A DNA stretch of 64,000 nucleotides from Pararobbsia alpina (GTDB lineage Bacteria > Pseudomonadota > Gammaproteobacteria > Burkholderiales > Burkholderiaceae). A program made the position numbers and the translations under genes. The stretch covers positions 182,077 to 246,076 of the forward strand of contig NZ_CADIKM010000007.1 of assembly GCF_902859895.1 (NCBI RefSeq). The letters are read 5' to 3'. Each line of letters begins with the position of its first letter. Position 1 is the first letter of the stretch. Below are positions 1 to 8,925 of the stretch, piece after piece. The notes under the pieces are model-generated. The model was not told the DNA's origin. It made no database searches and worked only from the letters and a program-made list of their open reading frames with translations.

Positions 1-126
1 CCGTTCATCACCCTGCATGGAGGTCGTTGTCTGATATCCCGAGATGGGGGCCGGCATGTAAGCTGGCCCGGTTGCAGCAGTCCCGACAGTCTCAAGACTG
101 TCATCACATTGCTCCGGAATCGAACC

Positions 127-2301
127 ATGTTCTCTGTACTTCTCAGAAATGTAACGAAAGCGTGTTCATATCAATCTGTCCTTCGAGCGCGAGTCCTTTG
201 CCCCCCTGTTTCACGAACTCCTGTGCTGCGCCCCGGGGCCAGACGCCTATGTGCACGGGTGTTGCGCAGGATCGGTGCGACCGCCGTTTTCATGTTCTCG
301 CTGAGCGGCGCATTTCTGAGTGCACCGTCCCAGGCGCTGACCGTCTATGTGACGGCCACAGCGACCAATGCCGCTGAAAGTTCGGCAATATCGAAGCCTG
401 CCGGTTCGGTCAATCTTGCCGCGGGCAATCTGGCCCTGCGCGATGTGATCTCGGTCCTCAATGCAAACAAGGCACGCGCGGGCACGAATATCGACAGCCT
501 GGACATCGTGCTTGCAGCCGGTGTCTACCAGCTCGCTTCGACCCTGACCCTGACACCCGATGCGAGCTGGAGCACCACGCCGCTCTCGATTTCGGGTCCG
601 GCCGGCGGCGGCGCGATCATCACGGGAGGTCATGTCGTCAACTTCTTCTCGCCCGTCAAGGATGCGGCGACGGTCGCGCGGCTGCCGAGCGGTGCGCGCG
701 GTAGTGTGATGGTCGCGGATCTCAAGCAGAACGGCATCACCAATCTCGGCACGGTCCAGCGCCACGGCATGGATATCCCCATCACCCCCGCACCGCTCGA
801 ACTCTTCTTTCGCGGCCAGCCGATGACACTCGCGCGCTGGCCGAATACGGGCTTTGCGACGATCGCGAGCTTGCCCGGCGGTCCGAACGGCCTGAGCTTC
901 ACGGTCGTGGGCGGCCATACGGCCGCATGGCAAACCGAGCCCGATCTCGAGGCCATGGGGTACTGGGCCCGCGACTGGGCCGACACGACACTGGCCGTGC
1001 AATCAGTCGACGCGTCGGGAACCATCACGCTCGCCGCGCCCGCGCCGGAATACGGCCTGGCGGTCAACCAGCGCTTTTTTATCCAGAACGCCTTGTCGGA
1101 ACTCGATCAACCCGGCGAGTACTACGTCGATCGCACCAATGCGCGCGTCTATATCTGGCCGCCCGCGGCCATGACTGACGGTGACGTCACCGCGTCGGTG
1201 GTCGACTCGCTGCTGGTCGTGAACAACGCGCTGAACATGACGATCCAGAACCTGACCTTCGATACCGCGCGTGGCGACGGGCTGCAGTTGCTCGGCGGAG
1301 GCAAGATTACGGTCGATCATGTGGCGTTTCGCAATATGGGTGATCGAGGCGCGATGTCGAACGCAGGCAGCAGCGGCTTCAGCAACGTCACAGTCGAGAA
1401 CACGGGGGAGGGCGGCCTGACGATCTATGGCGGCAATCGCACTACGCTCGTCGCGGGCAACAGCTTCGTGACGAACAGCACGATTCGCAACTATGCGCGG
1501 CGAACGCGTGCCTACCGTCCCGCGATCAGTCTGTCGGGCGTCGGCGACACGATCTCGGGCAACACGCTCTACAACGGCCCGCATGCGGCGATCATCTACT
1601 CGGGCAACGATCACCTCATCTCGAACAACGAGATCTACGATGTCGTGACGGAAACGGCCGACTCAGGTGCGATCTACACGGGCCGCGACTGGAGCGCGCG
1701 CGGTACGGTGATTGCCGACAACTTCATCCACGATATCGGCACGGCGGCCCAGCCCACCGCAACGGTGGGCGTCTACCTCGATGACCAGATATGCGGGACA
1801 ACCGTCGAGCGCAATGTGTTCTCGCATGTGAACCAGGCTGTATTCATCGGCGGGGGCCGCGACAATCTCGTGTCGGACAATCTGTTCTCGAATTCGTCGC
1901 CGGCGATCCTGGTCGACTCACGCGGACTTTCGTGGCAGAAGGCGTGGTCAGATGATCCGAACGGGATCTTTCGCACGCAGCTCGCGGCGGTCCACTACGA
2001 CCAGCCGCCTTACTCGACCCGCTACCCGCTGCTCGCCGTGATTCTTTCCAATATGCCGGGCGCGCCGCTGAACAACCTGCTCAGCCGCAACATCGTGATC
2101 GGCGGTACACCGCTTTCCGCCGATGCGGGCGCTCAGCAGTACCTGACGGTCGATCAGATGTTCGCGTCGCAGGACGTGGTATTCGCAACATCGATGTCGG
2201 ATGCGGCGCGCACGACCTTCTCCGACTTCGTGCTCGCCCCGTCCTCACCCGCGATTGCGGCGGGCTTCCAGCGCTCGCAGTTCGCGCCGGCAAGCCCGTG
2301 A
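127..2301 (+). CDS. Secreted right-handed parallel beta-helix protein
   Basis: Predicted exported protein of about 724 residues. A hydrophobic signal segment ending SAPSQA is followed by LTVYVTATA, a usual opening of pectate-lyase-like beta-helix proteins. The second half is full of short turns such as NNEIYDV, DNFIHDIG, RNVFSHVN and DNLFSNSS, typical of PbH1 coils. Proteins of this fold are polysaccharide lyases, hydrolases or surface proteins; I see no catalytic motif that names a substrate. The ATG at 127 leaves about 55 residues before the hydrophobic core. An in-frame GTG at 259 would give a textbook 26-residue signal peptide and may be the true start; an earlier TTG lies at 109. The gene converges on the Fsr-like gene with a 13-bp gap. 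Confidence 0.75.
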   Translation: MFSVLLRNVTKACSYQSVLRARVLCPPVSRTPVLRPGARRLCARVLRRIGATAVFMFSLSGAFLSAPSQALTVYVTATATNAAESSAISKPAGSVNLAAGNLALRDVISVLNANKARAGTNIDSLDIVLAAGVYQLASTLTLTPDASWSTTPLSISGPAGGGAIITGGHVVNFFSPVKDAATVARLPSGARGSVMVADLKQNGITNLGTVQRHGMDIPITPAPLELFFRGQPMTLARWPNTGFATIASLPGGPNGLSFTVVGGHTAAWQTEPDLEAMGYWARDWADTTLAVQSVDASGTITLAAPAPEYGLAVNQRFFIQNALSELDQPGEYYVDRTNARVYIWPPAAMTDGDVTASVVDSLLVVNNALNMTIQNLTFDTARGDGLQLLGGGKITVDHVAFRNMGDRGAMSNAGSSGFSNVTVENTGEGGLTIYGGNRTTLVAGNSFVTNSTIRNYARRTRAYRPAISLSGVGDTISGNTLYNGPHAAIIYSGNDHLISNNEIYDVVTETADSGAIYTGRDWSARGTVIADNFIHDIGTAAQPTATVGVYLDDQICGTTVERNVFSHVNQAVFIGGGRDNLVSDNLFSNSSPAILVDSRGLSWQKAWSDDPNGIFRTQLAAVHYDQPPYSTRYPLLAVILSNMPGAPLNNLLSRNIVIGGTPLSADAGAQQYLTVDQMFASQDVVFATSMSDAARTTFSDFVLAPSSPAIAAGFQRSQFAPASP

Positions 2302-2314
2302 CCGGAGATGAAAC

Positions 2315-3568
2315 TCAGGCGGCCTCGAGTTTGCGGGGCCGGTCGCCTTCGAGGTTCGGCAAGAACACTGTGAAGATGCCGAGCAGCGGCAGGAAACCAC
2401 AGAGCTTGTAGACCGTCTCGATGCTCGTGGAATCGGCGACATGGCCCAGCACGGCCGCGCCGATCCCGGCGACACCGAAGGCGAAGCCGAAGAACATCCC
2501 CGCGACCATTCCGACCTTGCCCGGAATCAGTTCCTGCGCATAGACGATGATGGCCGAGAACGCGGAGGCGAGGATCAGGCCGATCACGACGGTCAGCACG
2601 CCGGTCCAGAACAGGTTCACGTACGGCAGCAACAGCGTGAACGGCGCGACCCCGAGAATCGAAGCCCAGATCACATACTTGCGTCCGAAGCGGTCGCCGA
2701 TCGGGCCGCCGACGATCGTCCCGACCGCGATGGCGAACAGGAAGGCGAACAGATAGAACTGGGTCGTCTCGACAGGCAGGTGAAAGCGGTCGATCAGATA
2801 GAACGTGTAGTACGAGTTGAGGCTCGCGAGATAGAAATACTTCGAGAAGATCAGCACGAGCAGCACACCCATCGCGAGGGCGATCCGGCGGTTCGAAAGC
2901 GCTGCGTGTCCCGCGCTCTGCACCCGTGGCTGGACCTTCGTGCGGGCGACCTTGAACCAGTTGCTTACGCCGATCAGCACGACGATCGCGACCAGTGCGG
3001 CGATCGCGAACCATGCAATGCTGCGCTGGCCATGGCGCATGATGATCAGCGCGGCGAGCAGCGGCCCGAGCGAGCTGCCCGCGTTGCCGCCGACCTGGAA
3101 CAGCGACTGGGCGAGGCCATGGCGGCCGCCCGAGGCCATGCGTGCGACCCGCGACGACTCCGGATGAAACACGGAAGAACCGCAGCCGACCAGCGCCGAG
3201 GCGACGAGCAGCCAGCCGAAGGACGGCGAGAATGCCAACATCACGAGGCCGCCCAGCGTGAACCCCATGCCGACGGGCAGTGCATAGGTCTGCGGGTACT
3301 TGTCGGTGTAGTAGCCGACTATCGGCTGGAGCAATGAAGCGGTGAACTGATAGGTGAGCGTGATCAGTCCGATCTGGCCGAAACTCAGGGCGAAGTTGTC
3401 CTTGAGCAGCGGGTAGATCGCCAGGATCAGCGACTGGATCATGTCATTGAGCAGATGCGAGAAACTGATCGCGCCGATGATCGCGAAAACAATGTCTTCC
3501 TTCTTGGCGGGGAGCGGGGAGGCGGCCTCGAAGGACTGATCGAGCGGTTTGGAGACGGTCGAGTTCAT
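2315..3568 (-). CDS. fsr: Fosmidomycin-resistance-type MFS efflux transporter
   Basis: Inner-membrane major facilitator of 417 residues with about 12 hydrophobic segments. The N-terminal half (FSHLLNDMIQSLILAIYPLL, then YYTDKYPQ and GCGSSVFHPESSRVAR) is the signature of the Fsr/fosmidomycin-resistance family rather than sugar or drug:H+ DHA carriers. A large central cytoplasmic loop separates the two six-helix halves, and the second half carries GGPIGDRFGRKYV, the MFS loop motif. Family members export small toxic molecules by proton antiport; the natural substrate cannot be read here. A perfect inverted repeat lies about 80 bp upstream of the start, which suggests local regulation. Confidence 0.85.
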   Translation of the reverse strand: MNSTVSKPLDQSFEAASPLPAKKEDIVFAIIGAISFSHLLNDMIQSLILAIYPLLKDNFALSFGQIGLITLTYQFTASLLQPIVGYYTDKYPQTYALPVGMGFTLGGLVMLAFSPSFGWLLVASALVGCGSSVFHPESSRVARMASGGRHGLAQSLFQVGGNAGSSLGPLLAALIIMRHGQRSIAWFAIAALVAIVVLIGVSNWFKVARTKVQPRVQSAGHAALSNRRIALAMGVLLVLIFSKYFYLASLNSYYTFYLIDRFHLPVETTQFYLFAFLFAIAVGTIVGGPIGDRFGRKYVIWASILGVAPFTLLLPYVNLFWTGVLTVVIGLILASAFSAIIVYAQELIPGKVGMVAGMFFGFAFGVAGIGAAVLGHVADSTSIETVYKLCGFLPLLGIFTVFLPNLEGDRPRKLEAA

Positions 3569-3646
3569 GGTTCGCTGCGGGATGCGTCCGGTTTATTGGA
3601 ATGTTGGTCGGAAAGCCTTTTCTGATACGCACCCAGCATAAAGTGT

Positions 3647-3669
3647 CTTGTCCACCCTGATCGGACAAG
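3647..3669. promoter_or_regulatory. Inverted repeat upstream of the fsr-like gene
   Basis: CTTGTCC at 3647-3653 and GGACAAG at 3663-3669 form a perfect 7-bp inverted repeat with a 9-bp spacer, between the DUF2917 gene and the start of the fsr-like gene. No T-tract follows on either strand, so a repressor operator is more likely than a terminator. Confidence 0.45.
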
Positions 3670-3701
3670 TTTTATTGCGAATCGGTCAAAAATGCCCGAA
3701 A

Positions 3702-4022
3702 TCAGAACGAACGCAGCGGCGATGTAGTGCGCGACATCGCCTTGCCGATCGCGGCCGCCAGCGCCACCAGCCAGACGGGAGCAGTCACATGGCCTTGCGT
3801 GAGCACCGTGAAACGCGTGCGATCGCGCTCGGCGGACAGCCACACACGCTTGCCCGCTCTGAGGTCGATGTGCTCGCCCGGCTCGAGCCAAACGTCGTCG
3901 GCTTCGCCTTCGACGGTCAGCCAGATCGCCCCGCTGACAGCGCAGAGGGTCGCGTCTTGCGCAAGTATCAAGGCTTGCGCGGCATGGGGTGCTCCTAGCT
4001 CGAAGGTCCGTAATTCATCCAT
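3702..4022 (-). CDS. DUF2917 domain protein
   Basis: Small protein of 106 residues starting MDELRTFELG. The body (LCAVSGAIWLTVEGEADDVWLEPGEHIDLRAG, residues about 25-57) is the conserved cupin-like DUF2917 core. It is followed by a hydrophobic stretch (VTAPVWLVALAAAIGKA) that could anchor it in the membrane. Function is unknown for the family. An upstream in-frame start would add 26 residues unlike the family, so the ATG at 4022 is preferred. It is divergent from the MocR-type regulator, an arrangement I recall as common in Burkholderia, so the two may share control. Confidence 0.75.
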   Translation of the reverse strand: MDELRTFELGAPHAAQALILAQDATLCAVSGAIWLTVEGEADDVWLEPGEHIDLRAGKRVWLSAERDRTRFTVLTQGHVTAPVWLVALAAAIGKAMSRTTSPLRSF

Positions 4023-4231
4023 TCTGATCACCTTGGTGGGTCGGCGTGCTACTGAATTGGGCGGGTGGTTCGTGCTCACCGCCCGTGTTTCACTGCGCAT
4101 GCTCAGGCAGTTCGTATCGTTCGATCCGGCGTGCCTGTATGCGCAGTCCTAACTTTTGCCCTGGGTCAGATTTTTTTTCATTTGACCTAAGGCATGACTG
4201 GATTATTGGCTCTAAAAGCCTAAAATCCCAT

Positions 4232-4285
4232 GAACAGTTCCGAACAGTTTGACTAGACTGTTCAGCCAATTTCACGAACAGTTCC
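4232..4285. promoter_or_regulatory. Cluster of GAACAGT operator half-sites before the MocR gene
   Basis: GAACAGTT occurs at 4232-4239, 4242-4249 and 4276-4283, and its complement ACTGTTC at 4257-4263. The first two are direct repeats one helical turn apart. The second and the inverted copy form a dyad, and the last lies just before the start codon at 4300. MocR-type regulators usually bind such mixed direct/inverted repeats near their own promoters, so this is a strong candidate for autoregulation. Confidence 0.6.
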
Positions 4286-4299
4286 GGTAAAGGTCGCTC

Positions 4300-5763
4300 A
4301 TGAAACTCGAACTCGATGCAAGCCTGGGCATACCGCTGACTGACCAGATCGTCGGCGCGGTCAGGCAATGGCTCACGACGCGCGAGGCGAGGATCGGTAC
4401 CAAGCTGCCGTCGATCCGCCAGTTGGCGGCCGACCATGGCATCAGCCGTTTCCCCGTGATCGAGGCGTACGACCGGCTCGTCTCGCTCGGCCTGATCGAT
4501 TCGCGGCGCGGTTCGGGCTTCTACGTCGCCGAGCGGCGCTTCGCGCCACCCGAGCTGACCGTGGTCGATTCGCATCTGGTCGAGGACGTCGTGGGACCCG
4601 TCTGGAAGACGAATCACTTTGGCCCCGACATGCTCAGGCTCGGTGATGGCTTGACGCCCGAAGACTGGCGCGATACGGAAGGTCTTTCGTTTGCGATTCG
4701 CCAGCTGGCGCGGACGGACCCGAGCAGCCTGATCGACTACAGCACGCCGCTCGGCTATGCGCCGCTTCGCGAGCAGGTTGCGATGCGGCTCATGCCGCTC
4801 GGCATCCATGTCGATCCAGGCAACATCATGCTGACCAATGGCGCGAGCCAGGCGCTCGACCTCGTGATCCGCTACATGCTCAAGCCTGGCGATACGGTTT
4901 TCATCGAGGATCCGGCCTACTACAACCTGCTCGGCCTGCTGCGGATCTCGGGTGTGCAGGTCGTCGGCATTCCGCGCACGCGGCACGGGCTCGATATCGA
5001 CGTGCTCGAGGCGAAGCTGCGCGAATACCGGCCCAAGGTGTTCTTCGTCAATACCGTGTTTCATAACCCGACCGGCACGACGATGTCGCCGCCCAATGCA
5101 TTTCGCGTGTTGCAGCTGGCCCGGCAGCATGGGGTCACGCTCATCGAAGACGATGTCTTCGCCGATTTCCAGACGGAACCGACCGATCGCCTGGCGACGC
5201 TCGACCAGCTCGAAAGCGTGATCTATATCGGCGGCTTTTCGAAGACCTTGTCGGGTTCGCTGCGGGTCGGCTATCTGGTGGCCGGGCCGACCGCGATCCG
5301 CCATATGGCCGATATCAAGACGCTCACGAGCATTACCGCCTCGCGGTTTGCCGAATCGCTGGTGTCGTCGATGCTCGAGCGCGGCGCCTATCGCAAGTAT
5401 CTCGAACGGCTGCGCCGGCATCTGGCCGAGAGTCTGTCGGGCACGCTCCAGCGGCTCGAGTCGTCGGGCTGGGAAGTATTCGGTCCGCCGGTCGGGGGGC
5501 AGTTCCTCTGGGCGAGGGTGCCCCGTATCGACGATTCACAGAAGCTGTCGAAGTTCGCCGAACGGTTCGGTATCGGCATCGCGCCGGGTCAGGCCTTCCA
5601 CGCGGACCAGCGCGATACGCCCTGGCTGCGGATCAATATCGCCCACGCGGATGAACCGCGTGCGATCGAGTTTTTCCGCGAGGCCGCTTTGGCTGAAGAA
5701 CTGATGAGTCCGTCTCAGAGATTGTCAATGACGACCGGCTCGATGACGTCGGCCGTTTCGTAG
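4300..5763 (+). CDS. MocR-family transcriptional regulator (GntR HTH + aminotransferase fold)
   Basis: 487 residues: a GntR-type winged helix at about 10-75 (IGTKLPSIRQLAADHGISR, then LVSLGLIDSRRGSGFYV), then a linker and a fold-type I aminotransferase domain to the C terminus. The PLP lysine is K315 in YIGGFSKTLSGSLRVGY, with NPTGTTMSP upstream. Family knowledge: MocR regulators use PLP or an aldimine as effector and seldom act as enzymes. The target is unknown, but the DUF2917 gene is divergent and GAACAGT repeats fill the shared region. Its 3' end overlaps the convergent S9 peptidase gene by 49 bp. Confidence 0.88.
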   Translation: MKLELDASLGIPLTDQIVGAVRQWLTTREARIGTKLPSIRQLAADHGISRFPVIEAYDRLVSLGLIDSRRGSGFYVAERRFAPPELTVVDSHLVEDVVGPVWKTNHFGPDMLRLGDGLTPEDWRDTEGLSFAIRQLARTDPSSLIDYSTPLGYAPLREQVAMRLMPLGIHVDPGNIMLTNGASQALDLVIRYMLKPGDTVFIEDPAYYNLLGLLRISGVQVVGIPRTRHGLDIDVLEAKLREYRPKVFFVNTVFHNPTGTTMSPPNAFRVLQLARQHGVTLIEDDVFADFQTEPTDRLATLDQLESVIYIGGFSKTLSGSLRVGYLVAGPTAIRHMADIKTLTSITASRFAESLVSSMLERGAYRKYLERLRRHLAESLSGTLQRLESSGWEVFGPPVGGQFLWARVPRIDDSQKLSKFAERFGIGIAPGQAFHADQRDTPWLRINIAHADEPRAIEFFREAALAEELMSPSQRLSMTTGSMTSAVS

Positions 5764-7679
5764 CCAAAGATCTTCCCGTAGAAATACAGCTCGGCCTCGA
5801 ACGCGCGGCTGATATTCTCCGCGCGCCGGAAGCCGTGCTGTTCGTTCGGAAACAGCAGATACGCGACGGGCAAGCCTTTCGCGCGCACGGCCTGATACAT
5901 GGCCTCAGCCTGGTTCGGCGGCACTGCCTTGTCTTCGGCGCCCTGGAACAGGATCATCGCGCTCGACAGCCGGTCCGTGAAGTTGACCGGCGAGCGGGCG
6001 TGATAAAGCGCCTGCTCGGCCGGATAGTCGCCGATCAGCCGGAACAGATAGCGTGATTCGAACTTGTGCGTGTCGCGTGCGAGCGCTTCGAGATCGCCGA
6101 TGCCATAGTGACTGGCGCCCGCCTTGAAGAAGTCGCGAAAGGTCAGCGCGCAGAGCGTCGTGTAGCCGCCCGCGCTGCCGCCGCGGATCGCGACCTGGTC
6201 GGGATTCACGAGCCCGCGCTCGATGAGGTGGCGCGCCGCATGGATCGAGTCGTCGACGTCGACTACGCCCCACTGGCCGTTCAGGCGCTCGCGATAAGGC
6301 CGGCCGTAGCCGCTGCTGCCGCCGTAGTTCACATCGACGACCGCAAAGCCGCGGCTGGTCCAGTACTGGATCGACCATTTGAAGGCCGCATTGGTCGAAC
6401 TGGTCGGGCCGCCATGACTGATCACGAGCAGGGGCGGCAAAGCGCCCGCGGGCCCCTTGAAATCGGCATTGACGGGCGCGTAGAACAGGGCGTGTGCGAA
6501 GGCGCCGCCTTCCGTCGGATAGCGGATGGCCTCGGCGATCGAGACATAGGCCGGGTCGGCCTGGGCCCGGCTTGCACGGCGCAGCACTCGATGTGTACGC
6601 GACTTCAGGTCGAAGGCAACGACCGCTTCGTCGGCCGTCGGTGAACTGCCGATGAAGACCGCCTGGTCGCCGTGCACATGCAGGTCGCGGATCGCCCGGA
6701 AAGGCGTCGCGATTTCGTCGAAGCTGCCTGTGTCGGCATCGAGTACGGCGAGATGTGTGTCACCTTCGAGTTCATATAGGCAGACGATGCGTCCCGCCGA
6801 GTCGAAGCCGTAGGTGCGCATGCCGAACACCCACTGGGGTCTGGCGAATTCGGCGTCCATCGGCCTGAGCGCATCGATCTTGCCGTTGCGCAGGCGGTAG
6901 GGGTTCCACCAGCCGCTGCGGTCCGATATGAAATGCAACTCGCCGGACGGCGACCATGCGGGCTGGAACAGCGACTCGCCGCGGCCGCCCGCGATCTTGC
7001 GCGGGGTGCCGGTCGAACCATCGGGCGCGATGTCGGCGAGCCAGAGTTCGGTGCCGTCCCATGGCATGTCCGGATGATCCCAGGTGAGCCATGCAAGCTG
7101 GCGTGCATCCGAGCTCAATGCAGGAGACGAGAAGAAATCGTGGCCGCTTGCGAGCGTGTGCGGGGCGCCGGTCGTGAGGTCGATGCTCACGAGGCTGTTG
7201 ACCGGTTCATGGCCGGGCACGCTGTGATCCTCCATGACGGCAATCAGCCGGCGATGCGTGGTATCGACGAGGGCGTCCGCATATCGAACCTCCGCGATGC
7301 CCGTCAGCGCCTCGGGCGCTTCGGATTCCCTGATCCGGTAAATCCGTTGATCGTCGAAATGGCTGAAGAAGCTCTCGTGAACGCCGTGCGCGGACACGCC
7401 GCACGCAAACGCGCCGCCGCCATATTCATGGGCGAGTGTGCGCACGTTGTAGGGCGCGGGCGTGATGTCTTCGGTCCGGCCATCGGCGTCATGCCTGACC
7501 AGCACAGTGCGGCCCTTTTCCTGCGGCCGGCTTTCGGTCCAGAAGATACCGCCCGCGCCGATCGCGGGCTGTCCGAGCCGGATCGTCTCACCGACGATCA
7601 ACTGCGTGGTGACAGGTGACTTCCAGCTTCCGAAAGGCGCGCTGACGGGGGAGTGGGCTGGCGATGTGGATGAGGTCAT
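5715..7679 (-). CDS. S9 family prolyl oligopeptidase-type peptidase
   Basis: 654-residue serine peptidase of the dipeptidyl aminopeptidase/acylaminoacyl-peptidase type (S9C). The first 380 residues resemble a WD/TolB-like beta-propeller; the last 260 are an alpha/beta-hydrolase. Catalytic Ser is S502 in RGGSAGGYTT, with Asp in GAEDKAVPP and His in NEQHGFR. There is no signal peptide, so it is probably cytosolic and cleaves short peptides. Its ATG overlaps the stop of the upstream GlxA-type regulator gene as ATGA (7676-7679), so the two are translationally coupled. Confidence 0.9.
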   Translation of the reverse strand: MTSSTSPAHSPVSAPFGSWKSPVTTQLIVGETIRLGQPAIGAGGIFWTESRPQEKGRTVLVRHDADGRTEDITPAPYNVRTLAHEYGGGAFACGVSAHGVHESFFSHFDDQRIYRIRESEAPEALTGIAEVRYADALVDTTHRRLIAVMEDHSVPGHEPVNSLVSIDLTTGAPHTLASGHDFFSSPALSSDARQLAWLTWDHPDMPWDGTELWLADIAPDGSTGTPRKIAGGRGESLFQPAWSPSGELHFISDRSGWWNPYRLRNGKIDALRPMDAEFARPQWVFGMRTYGFDSAGRIVCLYELEGDTHLAVLDADTGSFDEIATPFRAIRDLHVHGDQAVFIGSSPTADEAVVAFDLKSRTHRVLRRASRAQADPAYVSIAEAIRYPTEGGAFAHALFYAPVNADFKGPAGALPPLLVISHGGPTSSTNAAFKWSIQYWTSRGFAVVDVNYGGSSGYGRPYRERLNGQWGVVDVDDSIHAARHLIERGLVNPDQVAIRGGSAGGYTTLCALTFRDFFKAGASHYGIGDLEALARDTHKFESRYLFRLIGDYPAEQALYHARSPVNFTDRLSSAMILFQGAEDKAVPPNQAEAMYQAVRAKGLPVAYLLFPNEQHGFRRAENISRAFEAELYFYGKIFGYETADVIEPVVIDNL

Positions 7680-8665
7680 GGAAGGTTCAGGGTGTCCGGC
7701 TTATTCGGAATGTTCAAAAAACTCGCCCGGTATTCGGTTGGCGTAACGCTCAGGCGGCGGCTGAACACGATGCGCATGCGATCCGCGGTGGCGAAACCGC
7801 TTTCATAGGCGACCGCCTTGAGCACCTTGTCCGTGCTTTCGAGTAGGTTGCGCGCCGTATCGACCCGCGCACGCTCGACGAATTCATGCGGCGTGACATG
7901 GGCCAATTGTACGAAGACACGTGCGAAGTTGCGCGCGCTCATGCCCGCGACCGCGGCAAGCTGCGCGACCGAGAACCTTTCGCGGATATGTTCCATGACA
8001 TGGGCCTGCACCTTCGCGACCGGCGACGTCTCGTCGGCCGGCACGCTCAGGTAGGGGCTGAACTGCGACTGCCCACCGCGCCGCTGCGCGAACACCACGA
8101 GACGCTTGGCCACCGCGAGCGCGATCGCGGGCCCATGGTCCTCGGCGACGAGCGCGAGCGAGAGATCGATGCCCGCCGTCACACCGGCCGACGTCACGAG
8201 CGCGCCATCGCGGATATAGATCCTGTCGAGCTCGACCTGTGCCTGCGGAAAGCGGCTCGCGAGGCGCGGCGCATCCTGCCAATGGGTGGTCACTTTACGT
8301 CCGTCGAGCAGGCCCGCATGACCGAGTGCGAACGCGCCCGTGCAGATCGAACCATAACGCTCGCAGCGTGATGCCACCTCGATGAGCCAGCGGTTCAGCC
8401 GCGGTTCGGCCTCGCCGGCCGGCAGGACAGGACCGCCCGCGACCAATGCGGTGTGAAACGCTTCCGCGGGTTCGTCGAATGTCCGGTCGGCCAGCATCTG
8501 CATGCCGTTCGATGCGCGCAGCGCATCGCGGCTGGCTCCCAGCAGCGTGATCTCATAGCCGGCATCCGCACTGACGAACGCATTGGCCTCGGCGAACACA
8601 TCGACCGGACCGGCCACATCGAGTGCCTGAACACCCGGGAAGATCGCAATCGCAACTGAGCGCAT
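7676..8665 (-). CDS. GlxA-type regulator: DJ-1/PfpI domain plus AraC DNA-binding domain
   Basis: 329 residues. The N-terminal part (IFPGVQALDVAGPVDVFAEA, then YGSICTGAFALGHAGLLDGRKVTTHW) is a DJ-1/PfpI-like effector domain with the nucleophile-elbow Cys. The C-terminal ~100 residues are an AraC/XylS double HTH ending in GFATADRMRIVFSRRLSVTPTEYRASF. Homologues act as transcriptional activators, often with divergently encoded metabolic genes. Here it is followed in the same transcript by an S9 peptidase and is divergent from an HD-domain gene. Confidence 0.9.
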   Translation of the reverse strand: MRSVAIAIFPGVQALDVAGPVDVFAEANAFVSADAGYEITLLGASRDALRASNGMQMLADRTFDEPAEAFHTALVAGGPVLPAGEAEPRLNRWLIEVASRCERYGSICTGAFALGHAGLLDGRKVTTHWQDAPRLASRFPQAQVELDRIYIRDGALVTSAGVTAGIDLSLALVAEDHGPAIALAVAKRLVVFAQRRGGQSQFSPYLSVPADETSPVAKVQAHVMEHIRERFSVAQLAAVAGMSARNFARVFVQLAHVTPHEFVERARVDTARNLLESTDKVLKAVAYESGFATADRMRIVFSRRLSVTPTEYRASFLNIPNKPDTLNLP

Positions 8666-8727
8666 TCAGTTCTGTCCTTGTTTTCTGGTTCATTTTGCCC
8701 GCGTGCTTTTCTGCACACTTTCCTGTT

Positions 8728-8753
8728 CGTTTCCCGAAACGTTTACTGAAACG
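8728..8753. promoter_or_regulatory. GAAACG half-site cluster between glxA-like and HD-domain genes
   Basis: CGTTTC (8728-8733), two bases, GAAACG (8736-8741) form a perfect dyad, and a further GAAACG lies at 8748-8753, 12 bp from the second. It sits in the 260-bp divergent intergenic region, so it is a plausible binding site for the AraC-type regulator next to it. Confidence 0.4.
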
Positions 8754-8925
8754 TCCCATGGCAGCCCACGCCGTGCGATTGGCAGGGTTAGCCTGTGCCG
8801 CGGCATTGTCCCGACGGGCGTTCGGCACGACACTCACTGCACGCTTCAACGATGACGAAACAGCATACACGGCCGCGACCTGTGCGAAGCCGTTGACCCA
8901 TTCCATCTTCTATCTGGAGAACCTC

